Shown: in pieces, positions 10,411 through 21,960 of the stretch
Layout of the letters: each line of letters opens with the position of its first letter
Position numbering within the stretch: position 1 is the stretch's first letter
Notes under the pieces: generated by a model
Seen by the model: the letters and a program-made list of their open reading frames with translations, nothing else
Told to the model about the DNA's origin: nothing
Databases searched by the model: none
Origin: Bacteroidales bacterium
Lineage (GTDB): Bacteria; Bacteroidota; Bacteroidia; Bacteroidales; Muribaculaceae
Direction of reading: 5' to 3'
DNA length: 64,000 nt
Assembly (NCBI GenBank): GCA_022009815.1
Contig: CP091725.1
Coordinates: forward strand, 62,001 to 126,000
Program-made: the position numbers and the translations under genes

Positions 10411-10788
10411 TTATTGCAAACAGGCGTTCTTCTGCCCGTCCCTGCCTGGTTTAAGCCACGAGAACAGGCGTTTCCACCACGGATCGTCGTCACAGCGGAA
10501 ATTTATTTTTATCGCCCCTGTGCTGTTGTTGAAAAACAGTATGGACTGCTCCATCACCACCGCCACCTCGTTGTCGACAATCTTAAAGCCTTTGATACAC
10601 GAAAGCCTTATTCTCCGGAATGGATTGTCATAGTCGAGCACGCCCACAATCATACAGCCGTCTTCAAACGCAACTTTAAAATGCTCTCTACAGCAATCTG
10701 CCACCTTACGGAGCAAACTGTCATGAAAGCCGTCCTTTGGTCTATGGGTGTGCTTGTAAAGATATTTTATCGTAATTCTGTTTATCAT
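10411..10788 (-). CDS. Hypothetical protein of 125 residues
   Basis: I do not recognise this protein. It has a mixed alpha/beta composition, a basic N-terminus (ITIKYLYKHTHRPKDG), the stretch CMIVGVLDYDNPFRRI and a C-terminal DDDPWWKRLFSWLKPG. There is no signal peptide or clear membrane segment. I prefer this strand over the overlapping plus-strand frame because the gene ends exactly at the shared terminator and its composition is protein-like throughout. It is convergent with metG and separated from the GH81 gene by another terminator, so it is probably monocistronic. Confidence 0.6.
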   Translation of the reverse strand: MINRITIKYLYKHTHRPKDGFHDSLLRKVADCCREHFKVAFEDGCMIVGVLDYDNPFRRIRLSCIKGFKIVDNEVAVVMEQSILFFNNSTGAIKINFRCDDDPWWKRLFSWLKPGRDGQKNACLQ

Positions 10789-10862
10789 ACCGTTTTTCTC
10801 TATGCCTTTTTTCCTATTTTCTCTTTAATAATGCTTACACGGCTCGTTTAGTTCACTAAAAA

Positions 10863-10906
10863 CAAAAAAATCCGCAAGTATGCCCGTCCGGACATCCTTG
10901 CGGATT
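10863..10906 (-). terminator. Terminator of the GH81 gene
   Basis: On the minus strand AATCCGCAAG (10906-10897) pairs with CTTGCGGATT (10878-10869), followed by a T run. Confidence 0.85.
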
Positions 10907-10930
10907 CTGAAATCATTATTTTCTATGCTG

Positions 10931-13900
10931 TCAGCGCTTCACAAACCGCTCCACGCGCACAGCGTTGCCTCTCTCCACTCTTAGGAAATAAACGCCCGGA
11001 TGCCAGTGCGACACGTTGACCGTAGTGCTCGCTCCAACTTGAGAATCAAGCATCAGCGACCCGTCGGCGCTCCAGATGTAGATATGGTTATGGTCGATTC
11101 CTGCTATATCAATATGCAGGCAATCGCTGGCAGGCACTGGATAGACACGCACATCGCTGTCGGCAAACTCGCGCTCCACCATCGAACTGTTGCAATTGTC
11201 GCCGACCACATAGGTGAACGGTGCGGTGACTCCGATACCACCTCCTGCCCAAGCGAATTTACATGCCACCTTTATAACCTCGCCTGCACTGTGTCCGGTA
11301 AGAGTGTATGTGAATTTCTTATCTCCGGCTTCCTGCATCTGCATCTCTGTGAAGCCGTTTGTAAGATCGCGCACGAAGGCCACAAGTCCTATCACATCGG
11401 TCAAGCTCTCGGCAATGACCGTAACATCACCATTGGCTGCCGACTCAAAACTCAATCTATAAGTTATTCCGCTGCCCTCTGTAAGTTCATCGGAAGTCAC
11501 CGAACATACGCTTTCATCGCCTCCGCCTGTCGACGACGCTTTCGCATTGACATCGACGCTGGCCGACACCGTCTGCTTTCCATTGGCTGCTGTGGCACGC
11601 GCCGTGATTACGCGCACACCCTCTTCTGTCGGAGTCCACTGCACAGCGTAAGGCGCCGCCGTTGCCGTGCCAACGAGCGTTCCGTCGACAAGGAAGTCGA
11701 CAGCGGTGATTGTCGAGCCTTCAACCGTGGCCGATGCCTGCAATGTGACAGCCTCGCCCACTTTGACCGTAGAGCCGGCAGCAGGCGACGTAACCGAGAC
11801 AACGGGTGTTGTAGGCTCTGAAGGCACAGGAGGCGCCACAACGCCTCCATCGATGCCCATCGCACGCGCCTCAACCACAAGTGTCGCCCCGTCGGAGAAT
11901 GTCACCGTGCGCGGTGTCGAACCGTAGTTGTATGCCACGTGTGTCACCTTTTCGCCTTTGCGGAACACCATTGCCACAGGATAGTCGGCAGTGACCGACG
12001 AGTCATACTGTCCGAGCACGTTCATGGCGTGCAGCCAATGGTAAGTCTGCGCCTGGGAGATGCCGAACTTAAGGTTGCGTTTCGGATTTGAGTTATAAAG
12101 CTCTATGGCTTTCTGCGGGTCGATAAACGACAGATATTCCCACATCGTGTCGTGCCATAGGTTTGGATTCACCTCATTGGAAAGGATTCCTGTGTTGGCT
12201 GCGATTTCCGACCACAGCTTGCGCACATAATCGAGATTATGGCTCAGATAGAACGAACCGCCATGAATAGGATAAAGCTCTATGGCATAAGAAGCGGCGA
12301 TGTCGGCAGTCCAGAAGGTTCCGTTGTCATAGTCGTTGCCGAAAACTCGCGACACCAGACTGTACTTCCAATCGGAAGGCAAAATGCGCTCGTGCTGGTC
12401 AAACCAATACTCCTCTACCGCCGACTGCTCGGTGGCATACATATAGATGCCCAAGTCGCGGACGGCACGGTTGCCAGTCACCGAACCCCAATGGATAAGC
12501 GACGAGTGAAACTGCATCGACTCGGATGTCGACTCCTGGTCGTTGCCCTGCGGCAGCGATGCCACACCATTGGCCCAGCAGTGGCCTGCGTAAGGGCTGA
12601 AGTTGCGCAAATATGGGAACATCGGGTCGTTGCGGTCGCTGGTGGCGGCGTCGCGCACAAGGAGGTTGACCATATCGCCCCATTGCGTTGCCCATCCCGG
12701 CGAGTACTGCTCAATGAATGCGGCTGCGTGGATAAAGTAACCCCAATGAAAATGATGGTCGTTGATATACTCGTCCTGACCGTGGCCTGCCGGATAGCCG
12801 AACATCGTAGTCCAGTCTTTATTGTAATAGAACAGGAATGCCTTCTCTCCGCTGGTATACGTCAGCCAGTTTTCCAAACGTTGCTTCACGAGGTTGAATG
12901 CCTGATTAAAGACAGCGTTGTTGCCCGAAGCTTTCGCCACATGGGCTGTCTGGATGAGGCGGTTCAGCAGCTGTCCGTCGTTGTAGGTGTCGGTCCAGCC
13001 TGTCAAGCCGTGGTTTGCCACAACTTCTGCCTCAAGTCTGTCGAGCTCCGCCTTTGAGAAGCCCGTCGAGGCACCTTCCTCCACATAAGGAAGCGTCGGG
13101 AGTATGCCGCCGAAAGTGTTGACCGTTGAGAAACGGTTGCCTGCAAGCGTGCGCACCTCTCCGCGCAGAGTGGCATAAGTCAATCCTGTCGGGACTGCGC
13201 TGCCGGAAGCGAGATGTGCCCAATGGTGAGGCAGCAGTCCGAGCAGGACTGTCGACGTTGAGCCTTCCTTCACATCGGGAGTCACCACATAGTCAGTGCG
13301 CACCTGTGCGGTAGCCTCGTCGTAGCTGTAATCCACTCGTGTGTCGGCAGGAAAGACAAACGCATATTGCCGCAGGCTGCGTGCTGTGGCAATGGCATCG
13401 GTTGTCGACAACGGCAATATTGCCGCCGACCAATAGTTCTTGCCTCCAAGTGTCGACGTGTAGCTGTAGCCGCTGCCTGTCCACGTGCTGCCCTCAGGGG
13501 CATAGATGGCAAACGACGCTCCGTTGAAGCCTTTCGACAACACAAGCGTAGAGCCATCGACAGAAACAGAGCCCATTCCCTCGCGGAATGTGACAGTGAC
13601 CGACTGTGAGCTGTGTTTGTAAAATATACAAACGGCATAGCCAAACCCGCCGTAGCATCGAAATATTCGCTTCCGCTACCCCACCGCATGGTGAACGTCC
13701 AGTCTGAATAGTCAGACACGGTGGTTTTTGCCGATGTGATGTTGCCCACGCTGATATGCACCGGACTGAAGTCAACCATTGCGCCTTTCGGAATATAGGC
13801 GAGTGTGAGTCCGTCGGCACGTGTGCGCATGCCCATGGGATATGCAAAAATATTTTCCGACTGGTCCTTGTAGAGCACGTTGCTCCACCAGTCGTTTGTC

Positions 13901-14085
13901 GGGACGGGGTGTCCCACAGCGTCACCACTCAGCTGCGGTGTGCCTGCCGGCACTTTGTTGCGTCCGGCTTGATCATAACCCGGATGGTCGGTCGTGTAGC
14001 TTCCGCTACCAACGTTGACCACTCCTGCCTGAAGCGACAACGACGACAATAATGCAATCGAAAGAACTATTCTACTAAGTTTCAT
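10931..14085 (-). CDS. Secreted endo-beta-1,3-glucanase, GH81 family, with T9SS sorting domain (one frameshift)
   Basis: 1,051 residues after repair. Order: signal peptide; GH81 N-domain with PVPTNDWWSNVLY near residue 58; catalytic domain with DEYINDHHFHWGYF near 438 and GNDQESTSES near 512, which hold the Asp and Glu expected for the family; an Ig-like domain near 755-850; a small beta-domain near 860-960 that may bind glucan; and a T9SS type A tail (VYPVPASDCLHID ... GVYFLRVERGN). The frame breaks at TTT 13616-13618 (AAA on the coding strand); one A restores YFTKHSSQSVTVTFREG. It should cut fungal, algal or plant beta-1,3-glucan at the cell surface. A TAATTTTG -7 element lies at 14120-14113. 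Confidence 0.88.
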
Positions 14086-14261
14086 TATTTAGATTTTAAG
14101 TTGTTACGTCCACAAAATTAAGCGGAATGTCTACAATAATGACCATTTTCATCCTATACTCAGACTCACATGCGACTCAACAAAAACTCAACACCAAAAC
14201 CTTATATCCTTATCTTTCAAAACAATACAGCAATACATCCAATAACAGGCAACTCATATAT

Positions 14262-14308
14262 GCAAAAAAGCGGGCAGCGCAGTCAATCGACTGCCTTGCC
14301 CGCTTTTG
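14262..14308 (-). terminator. Terminator after the peptidyl-prolyl isomerase gene
   Basis: AAGCGGGCA (14268-14276) pairs with TGCCCGCTT (14296-14304). Runs of T follow on the minus strand from 14267 down. Confidence 0.8.
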
Positions 14309-14331
14309 TATATTCACGGCTTAGAGCCTTG

Positions 14332-16256
14332 TCATTTCACTTGCTTAAGCACTTTCTTGTCTATCTCCACAGTGTATTTCTTGTGGAGCTGCTCGTCCCA
14401 AACCCCCTCAAGGTAGTTCTGATAGTCGGCAACAACAAGTCCGCGCACATCAGCCACTTCCTCTGGCTTTGCAATCAAGCGTCCGCCAAGCACGAAATAG
14501 TCTTTGTATTTATCCTTGTCGGCAGCAACAACCCTGTCGGTGCCAAACATCTCAGAGTCGACCTTGGCATTCTCGCCTTTTGCGACAAGCACACGTGTCA
14601 CCTTCAGATTCTTGCCAAACTCCTTGCGCAACACAGTGACCACACTGTCGGCGGCAACCTCGGCAATACGCTGCTTGGCGAGCGCGGTGATTGAATCACC
14701 GGTTGTCTCGACAAGATATCCTTTGTATTTCGGAGCGTCCCACTTGTAATTCTGACGATGTGCCTCGAAGAAGGCCTTCAAGCCCTCAGTGTCGGTAGAG
14801 GCTTTCTGCCAAACGTTGCGGTTGCTGACCTCAAAGAGCAACATGCCGTCGCGATATTCACGGACAAGGTTTCCAAAATCAGCGTTGTTTTTCTCCAACT
14901 GCTGCTTTTCATATTCAAGCACCGTTTTTTTCTCAACCTCTGCAAGTTTGGCATCCATAAATTTATATGCCACCTCGCCTGCCATACGTCCCGGACGTCC
15001 GAACTCACCAATCAGCAATGACAACGGATATTTCTGTCCGCCAAGAGTGAACAGCACTTCGTTTGACGCCGCATACTTGTCGATGAAAGCATTGTCAAGG
15101 CTGTCGGGAAGTGTTACCTCCGAACGAAGTCTCTTCATCAACTTGTCATTGAGACTGAATTTGTATTTTTTCTTCAGTTGAGCCACTTTTGAATCGACTG
15201 CGATATTGCCACGCATACCAACCATTGCCGTCAGCTGGTCGCGCACCGATGCATAGTCGGCGACAGAGTGCGAGTCAAGCTTCTTGACGATATGCACACC
15301 GTAGCGTGTCTCAAACGGGCTGGAAATCTCGCCCTTGCCCAATTCATACGACACCTTCTCAAACTCAGGCACCATACGTCCTTTGCCGAAATACGGCAAT
15401 TTGCCGCCCTGACGCGCCGAACCCGGATCCTCCGACTCGCGACGTGCAACATCCTCAAAGTCGGCACCGCCCTTGACAACATTATATATGCTGTCCATCA
15501 CGTGCTTCACCTGGGCCTTCTGCTCGTCGGTGGCGTTGTGTGGATAAAGTTTAAGGATATGCTCCACAAGCACCTCGCCGGCATCCGGACGGCTGCCGAA
15601 CGTCTTTACAATATGCCAGCCATAGTCTGTTCGGAACGGCTCAGAAACCTGTCCGACAGGCGTGTTGTAGCAAGCGTCCTCAAATTGCCACGGAAATTGT
15701 CCGGCCGACACATATCCCATCGATCCGCCGTTTTGAACCACACTGCGGTCAACAGAATACTTTCTCGCCAGAGAGTCGAACGGCTGTCCGGCAACGATGC
15801 AAGAGCGCAGACTGTCGAGACGTGCCTTATATACATCGTTCTCTGCCATATCCTTGCCGAGAGGCAACATGATGTGGCTTGCGAGCACATTTGTCTTCAG
15901 ATGCTCATAGAGCTGTTTGCGCATAGCCTCTTCAGCAACAGTGTCGCGAAGATACGGCATAGCCAGCTCGTTGCGGTAGCCTCATATTCTTTTTTGAACG
16001 CTGCTGTGGTGTCAATTCCCGCAGCCTCAGCGTCAGCCACTTTCAACTTATAAGTGACAAACATGTCGAGATATTTCTCCAACGGTTGTTGCGCCACTTG
16101 CTGCTGATTGTTTTTGTGGTACATATATTCAAATTCCGACAACGTCACGGGCTTGCCGTCAACCTTCATCAGAACCGGATCTTTCTTCGACGCAGCGAAT
16201 GCAACAACGAATCCTGCTGCAAGAAGTGTTCCTACAAACAATTTTGTCCTTCTCAT
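14332..16256 (-). CDS. Periplasmic parvulin-type peptidyl-prolyl isomerase (SurA-like), one frameshift
   Basis: 641 residues after repair. A signal peptide (MRRTKLFVGTLLAAGFVVAFA) is followed by a SurA-type N-terminal helical region and two parvulin domains: one around SHIMLPLG to FRTDYGWHIVKTF and one around EHILKLYP to FETRYGVHIVKKL. A long helical C-terminal region follows. The family isomerises prolyl bonds and chaperones outer-membrane proteins. The frame breaks at CC 15980-15981; one more G on the coding strand gives KKEYEGYRNELAMPYLRDT. guaB lies 100 bp upstream on the same strand. Confidence 0.85.
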
Positions 16257-16281
16257 TTCTTTTCTTTCATTTAAAATGACA

Positions 16282-16322
16282 CAGAGATATAACGCTGTCT
16301 TGACGACAAAATTATATCTCTG
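16282..16322. repeat. Inverted repeat between guaB and the isomerase gene
   Basis: CAGAGATATAA (16282-16292) and TTATATCTCTG (16312-16322) form an 11-bp perfect stem. No good T tract follows on the minus strand, so it may be a weak terminator or an mRNA-stability hairpin. Confidence 0.55.
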
Positions 16323-16355
16323 CGTGAATTTTATTGAAATCTTAACATTTCAAGC

Positions 16356-17827
16356 CTACTGGCGGGTGTAGTTAGGTGCCTCGCTGGTGATTGTCACATC
16401 ATGTGGATGGCTTTCCTGAACACCGGCGTTGGTGATACGCGTGAACTTGGCATCGTGGAGTCTCTCAATGTCGGCAGCGCCACAATAGCCCATACCCGAG
16501 CGCAGACCGCCCACCAACTGATAAATCACCTCATAAAGCGTTCCCTTGTAAGGCACGCGAGCGGCGATGCCCTCCGGCACAAGTTTCTTGACGTCGGTAG
16601 TGCCGGCCTGGAAATAACGGTCTTTCGAGCCGTTTTCCATTGCCTCGAGCGAACCCATGCCGCGATATGACTTGAATTTACGTCCGTTGAAGATGATGGT
16701 GTCGCCAGGAGCCTCCTCTGTACCTGCCACGAGAGAACCGATCATCACGCTGTAGCCGCCTGCAGCAAGCGCCTTCACAACATCGCCTGAATAGCGGAGT
16801 CCGCCGTCGGCAATCAAAGGCACACCTGTTCCCTCAAGCGCTTTGGCAACATCGTAGACAGCCGACAGCTGCGGCACGCCAACACCGGCAACCACACGGG
16901 TTGTGCAGATTGAGCCCGGACCGATGCCCACCTTGACAGCGTCGGCGCCAGCCTCGACAAGCATCTTGGCTGCAGCACCCGTAGCAACGTTGCCCACAAC
17001 GATGTCCACATCAGGGAAACGCTGCTTCGCCTCTTTAAGTTTTTCAATTACGAATTTGGAATGTCCATGAGCTGTATCAATTACGATAGCGTCGGCACCG
17101 GCGTTTACCAATGCCTCCATACGCTGCAATGTGTCGACAGTCACACCCACACCGGCAGCCACACGCAATCTGCCCTTGGCATCCTTGCATGCCATTGGTT
17201 TGTCTTTGGCTTTGGTGATGTCCTTGTATGTAATCAAGCCTACGAGTTTGTTGTCTTTGTCGACAACAGGCAATTTCTCGATTTTGTGCTCTTGAAGAAT
17301 CTGAGCGGCAGTCTCAAGGTCGCTGGTCTGGTTGGTGGTCACCAGATTTTCCTTTGTCATAACCTCGTCGATGCGCTTGTTCATATCCCTTTCAAAACGC
17401 AAATCCCGGTTAGTCACGATGCCAACCAAATGACCTTCGTCGTCGACCACCGGAATTCCTCCAATCTTATATTCTGCCATGATGCCGAGAGCGTCGTGCA
17501 CGGTAGAGCCCCGTTTGATTGTCACTGGGTCGTAAATCATACCGTTTCAGCACGTTTCACGATTGCAACCTGACGAGCCTGCTCCTCGATGCTCATATTT
17601 TTATGAATCACACCGATGCCGCCCTCGCGTGCAATGGCTATAGCCATCTGCGACTCGGTCACAGTGTCCATCGCCGCTGTAACAAACGGTATCTTCAATT
17701 CAATGTTGCGTGAAAACTTAGTCGAGAGATCGACTGTCTTTGGAAGTACTTCAGAATAGGCGGGAATCAACAGCACGTCGTCATACGTGAGCCCGTCCAT
17801 CACTACTTTATCTGCAATAAATGACAT
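16356..17827 (-). CDS. guaB: Inosine-5'-monophosphate dehydrogenase (one frameshift)
   Basis: Oxidises IMP to XMP, the committed step of GMP synthesis. 490 residues after repair. N-terminal LTYDDVLLIPAYSEV, a CBS-domain pair at about 100-220 (IVTNRDLRFERD and GLITYKDITKAKD), catalytic loop GPGSICTTRVVAGVGVPQ with the nucleophilic Cys, and the GGLRSGMGYCGA region near the C-terminus. The frame breaks at TTT 17545-17547 (AAA on the coding strand); one A gives RAENGMIYDPVTI. The upstream promoter is a full consensus match. Confidence 0.95.
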
Positions 17828-17850
17828 ATGGGTTGAAAATTTATTGCACG

Positions 17851-17881
17851 CAAAGATAGCGCAAATTCGGCTAACGTCAAA
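17851..17881 (-). promoter_or_regulatory. guaB promoter
   Basis: On the minus strand TTTG (17881-17878), 19-bp spacer, TATCTTTG (17858-17851), 23 bp from the guaB start codon. Confidence 0.82.
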
Positions 17882-17909
17882 AAAAATTTCTCTGTTTTTG
17901 CGTTTGCTG

Positions 17910-17939
17910 TTGTCAGACGGCGAAAAAACACTACTTTTG
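17910..17939 (+). promoter_or_regulatory. Promoter of the secreted protein at 17969
   Basis: TACTTTTG at 17932-17939 with TTG at 17910-17912 (19-bp spacer). It is divergent from the guaB promoter; the two share a 90-bp intergenic region. Confidence 0.6.
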
Positions 17940-17968
17940 TAAAAAACTCACTTAAACCGTTATATGTA

Positions 17969-18826
17969 ATGAAAAAACATTTATCACTCTTATTTTTGTT
18001 TTTGTTGGCAGCCGTTGTAGGACTTAGTGCCAAGACTATTGACACCAAAGACCTTACCGTGACCGCTCCCGACACATGGATAGCCGAGTCGTCCGACGTG
18101 GGCTACCCCATAAGCAGCCTTGTAACCATGTCTAACGCTTCAGAAACGGAAATGCTGGTAATCGGCGTATATGAAGTGGATGTCGACCTTCAATCTTTCC
18201 TGCAGCAGCAGGTGGTGGAAGGCTCCAACAACTTCTTCACCAACGCAAGTTATGTGGGCGAAATTCGCGACGAGAAGCTTGGAGGCGCGCCGGCGAAGGC
18301 TGTCGAGTTTCAGACCGATGTGCTCGGAGTGCCACACCGCGGCACTGCCTATGCAGCGCAGGCAAGTGTGGGCTTGTGCTTCACTTTCTATGCCTACAAG
18401 ACCGGAACCACTCCGACATCCAAGTCGGTTCTGTCGACTCTGAGATTCAAGGATAATGTGGCTGTGGAAAACAAGTCGTTGGCAGACAGGCTGTCGGATT
18501 TTTCAAAATTAATAGCATCAAACCCATTAAAGATTGGCGACAACTTGCTGCAAACCAAATTTGACGTCAACAATACGGCAAAAAGCATATTGTACGAATA
18601 CAAACTCACCGACACCGTGGCCGACGACGCCACCGCCGAATATATGCAGTCGTATATGGAGAAAAACATACTCAGTGCGTTCTCCGACGATTTCAATTCT
18701 TCGGATCTTGTACAGGAGGCCGCCAGAGCCGGCTACACTTTCAGATACCGTGGTGTGGACCAAAACGGCAGACAGATCTACAACGTAAAACTCACACCGA
18801 CCGACTACGCTCCGTTGCTTCGTTAG
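17969..18826 (+). CDS. Secreted protein of unknown function, 285 residues
   Basis: Not recognised. A clear signal peptide (MKKHLSLLFLFLLAAVVGLSA) precedes a soluble domain starting TIDTKDLTVTAPDTW. The first half resembles small periplasmic domains that handle a DLTVTAPDTW-like beta start with a later PAKAVEFQTDV segment; the second half is helix-rich (residues ~170-240). No lipobox, no C-terminal sorting tail, so probably periplasmic. Its stop codon overlaps the stop of the convergent esterase gene (plus TAG at 18824-18826, minus TAA at 18825-18823), with no terminator between them. Confidence 0.65.
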   Translation: MKKHLSLLFLFLLAAVVGLSAKTIDTKDLTVTAPDTWIAESSDVGYPISSLVTMSNASETEMLVIGVYEVDVDLQSFLQQQVVEGSNNFFTNASYVGEIRDEKLGGAPAKAVEFQTDVLGVPHRGTAYAAQASVGLCFTFYAYKTGTTPTSKSVLSTLRFKDNVAVENKSLADRLSDFSKLIASNPLKIGDNLLQTKFDVNNTAKSILYEYKLTDTVADDATAEYMQSYMEKNILSAFSDDFNSSDLVQEAARAGYTFRYRGVDQNGRQIYNVKLTPTDYAPLLR

Positions 18827-20177
18827 CCCTGCCCCTGCGACACTGGTTTGAACGGAGATTCGGATGGACTGCATCCCACAGTTTTAAGGCGGCGCACATA
18901 GACAGTTGCGCCGCTTTTTGCATACAGACGGTCGCCTATCAGCTTCATTGCCTCAACCGCGGCTCCGCCCGGCAACGGAAGAATGGCGCGCACCCTACCG
19001 TTCTGGTCACACACCTGAACGCCCATATTGGTGGCCACAAACAAATTGCCGCGTATGTCAAACGTCATTTGACGCACCGTCGTATCTGCGCAATGCTCCA
19101 CATTGTGAAGCCAATAGAACCGCTGTCTGCAAGCCACCGAGCCGTCAGCCGCGACAATTCCCGCCACAAGCCAATCCGAATTGCGCTCCGCCTCCACAAG
19201 AACACGATGGTCGGGGCTGATGGCTGTCGACGGTCCGCCCTTCTCTCCGAAGACGAATCCTTCCGACGTTTTCATCAATGAATGATCAGGAAATTCCACC
19301 TTTCCGTCTGCCACTTCCCAACCCTCGCCTTCCACGACGAGCGACTGCAGCATATCGTTTTGCGAACGCCCTGCCGACAGCGGCTCCGTCCAATCACGCC
19401 ACAGCCATTCCATCGCCTTCGGAAACTCGCGGATGCCGCCACGAATCGAGTGCCCGCCATCGTCCCACGAATGCGCCACGTCGTAGCCCGCGAAACGCAA
19501 CGCAGACTCCATAAGCTGATTGTAGTCAAACCAATGTCCGAACAGAGGATTCCACGCATCATTCCTGCCGTCGTGCAGAAATATGCGCAGCGGTTTGGGC
19601 TCGGTTTTCCGCACAAGCGCAGGATAGCCGTCACCGCCCCTCATCGCCACAAACGTGCCTACACTGCAGTACACCCTACGGAACACGTCGGGACGACGCC
19701 AAGCCAAAGTAAACGCCGCTATTCCGCCGCTGCTTGCGCCAGCCACGGCGTGCATGTCGGGATTAGCGGAAATGCCTATTCCAAGCGGCGACAACATGCG
19801 CCCCACCTTCGGAAGCAGCACGTTGACAACGAAGTCAGGCATACCGCCCGTCAAAGCGTCAAACTCATTGCTGCGATTGTAGCGCACCGCCGCGCCGTCG
19901 CTGTCCTTCACCACGCCCTGGTTGACAAACACAGCCACGACTGGCGGCATTGACCCATTCGCCACAAGACTGTCGAGCACCGCCTTCGAGGCAAACACAT
20001 CGCCGTCGAAACACAAGAGCAACGCCGACTCACCGCCGCAACGCTCCGTGGCATAGACCGAGACACTGCGTTCCGTCCCGGGAAACATCAACGGATTCAA
20101 GACAGAGTCGGTCAGCAGTCTGCCTGCAGCAAAGCCGTCGGCGCATAACGACAAAGAAGCGCAATGGCTGAAAACAC
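18823..20177 (-). CDS. Secreted esterase (enterochelin/feruloyl esterase-like fold) with C-terminal extension, probable frameshift
   Basis: Alpha/beta hydrolase with nucleophile elbow GASSGG, acid FLHDGRND and histidine DDGGHSIRGG in the right order, as in the Fes/esterase D group. The last ~160 residues (from about FGEKGGPSTAI) look like a partial SMP-30 or NHL-type beta-propeller, with MTFDIRGNLFVATNMGVQVCD. The open frame begins at TTG 20154 without a signal peptide, but one added base at AAA 20153-20155 joins it to a GTG start at 20177 and yields a signal peptide MFSAIALLLSLCADGFA. Substrate unknown; ester-linked carbohydrate decorations are a reasonable guess. Second in line after ffh. 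Confidence 0.68.
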
Positions 20178-20238
20178 ATTCTTAATATAAGACCCGTTCC
20201 AAGCCATTGCGCTATGTTGTTTTAAAAATGTTGCCTTA

Positions 20239-21562
20239 TCAGTGGCGGCGCATTTTGCGCATCATGTTCAGCGACTTCATCGAAGTTGCCATCTTCATCA
20301 TTTTGCGCGTGCTTTCAAACTGCTTCAACAAGCGGTTGACCTCCTGCAGCGACGTTCCGCTACCCTTCGCAATACGCTGGCGGCGGCTGCCGTTGATGAT
20401 TTCAGGATTGCGGCGTTCGAGAGGAGTCATCGATTGGATGATAGCCTCAATGCCCTTGAAGGCATTGTCGTCGATGTCCACATCCTTAATAGCCTTGCCC
20501 ACACCAGGAATCATTGAAGCCAAGTCTTTCAAGTTACCCATCTTCTTGATTTGGGCAATCTGCGCCATGAAATCGTTGAAGTCAAACTGGTTTTTCGCAA
20601 TTTTCTTCTGCAAGCGGCGCGCCTCTTCCTCGTCATATTGCTGCTGTGCGCGCTCAACAAGTGAAACGATGTCGCCCATGCCAAGGATACGGTCGGCCAT
20701 ACGTGCCGGATGGAACACGTCGAGAGCCTCGAGTTTCTCGCCCGTACCGACAAACTTGATAGGCTTGTCGACAACCGTGCGGATTGACAAAGCCGCACCA
20801 CCACGGGTGTCACCGTCAAGCTTCGTAAGTACCACACCGTCGAAATCCAGACGCTGGTTGAACTCCTTGGCGGTGTTAACAGCATCCTGACCGGTCATCG
20901 CATCGACCACAAACAATGTTTCCTGAGGATTGATGGCCTTCTTTATCGCCTCAATCTCGTCCATCATCTGCTCGTCGACAGCAAGACGTCCGGCTGTATC
21001 GACGATTACCATATCATAATTGTGCGTCTTGGCGTGCTTGATGGCATTCTGCGCAATCTCTACCGGATTTCGATTCCGGCTCAGTGTAGACAGGCACATC
21101 AATCTGCTCGCCAAGCACCTTCAACTGCTCGATAGCCGCAGGACGATAAACGTCGCAGGCGACAAGCAACGGACGCTTGCCCTTCTCGCTCTTGAATTTT
21201 CTGGCAAGTTTGCCGGAGAATGTTGTCTTACCGGAACCCTGCAGACCCGACATCAAAATCACTGTCGGATTGCCTGAAAGATTCACGTCGACAGCCACAC
21301 CGCCCATAAGCAGTGCCAACTCGTCGTGGACAATCTTCACCATCAACTCGCTCGGCTTTACAGCCGTTATCACGTTCTGACCCAGCGCCTTCGCCTTTAC
21401 CGTATCGGTAAACTGCTTTGCCACGCTGTAGTTAACATCGGCATCAAGCAGGGCACGGCGCACGTCCTTCAACGTTTCCGCAACGTTGATTTCCGTGATT
21501 TTTCCTTGTCCTTTCAGCAGTTTGAACGACCGCTCAAGTCTTTCGCTTAAATTCTCAAACAT
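20239..21562 (-). CDS. ffh: Signal recognition particle protein Ffh (one frameshift)
   Basis: GTPase that binds signal-anchor sequences on ribosomes and hands them to FtsY. 441 residues after repair. N-domain, P-loop GLQGSGKTTFSGKLA near residues 107-121, DTAGRLAVDEQMMDEI, the TKLDGDTRGG loop, and a methionine-rich M domain ending KMMKMATSMKSLNMMRKMRRH. The frame breaks at TTT 21068-21070; two more A on the coding strand give EPESKNPVEIAQNA, matching the family length. It lies 30 bp after panD on the same strand. Essential, so the break is a sequence error. Confidence 0.95.
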
Positions 21563-21592
21563 CTGTAGTCTTTATCTTTTTTTCGTTTATAA

Positions 21593-21940
21593 TCACAATT
21601 TGTTGGTCACCGGCTCCGGAAACACCACCTTCGGCTTGAAGGTGCGCGCCTCCTCAGCATCGATATGCGCGTAAGCCATTATTATGACCACGTCGCCCAC
21701 ATACACCTTGCGCGCTGCCGCCCCGTTAAGGCATATCGCGCCAGAGCCACGCTCGCCAGGGATAGCGTATGTGTCAAGGCGCTCGCCGTTGTTGTTGTCA
21801 ACAATATAAACACGCTCGTTAGCCACAATGCCTGCGGCGTCCATCAAATCCTCATCGATGGTGATGCTGCCGATGTAATTCAAGTCGGCACTTGTCACCG
21901 TTGCACGATGAATCTTCGACTTTAAAACTTCAATTTGCAT
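21593..21940 (-). CDS. panD: Aspartate 1-decarboxylase
   Basis: Pyruvoyl enzyme making beta-alanine for pantothenate. 115 residues, intact. The self-cleavage site Gly24-Ser25 is visible in LNYIGSITIDE; Ser25 becomes the pyruvoyl group. Conserved GERGSGAICLNGAAARK follows near residue 62. It lies 20 bp after panC, so panC-panD are coupled and supply beta-alanine and its condensation with pantoate. Confidence 0.95.
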   Translation of the reverse strand: MQIEVLKSKIHRATVTSADLNYIGSITIDEDLMDAAGIVANERVYIVDNNNGERLDTYAIPGERGSGAICLNGAAARKVYVGDVVIIMAYAHIDAEEARTFKPKVVFPEPVTNKL

Positions 21941-21960
21941 TTTCTATTTATCGCTCTTTT

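Noticed and set aside
10333..10851. Plus-strand frame of 172 residues after metG
   Set aside because: It begins inside the metG end, runs through a strong terminator and mirrors the minus-strand gene at 10411-10788, which has better composition.
12239..13057. Long plus-strand frame opposite the GH81 gene
   Set aside because: Shadow of a well-supported coding strand; no start signal, no family features.
14086..14331. Small plus-strand ORFs between the GH81 and isomerase genes
   Set aside because: They overlap the isomerase terminator and promoter-like sequence and show no protein features.
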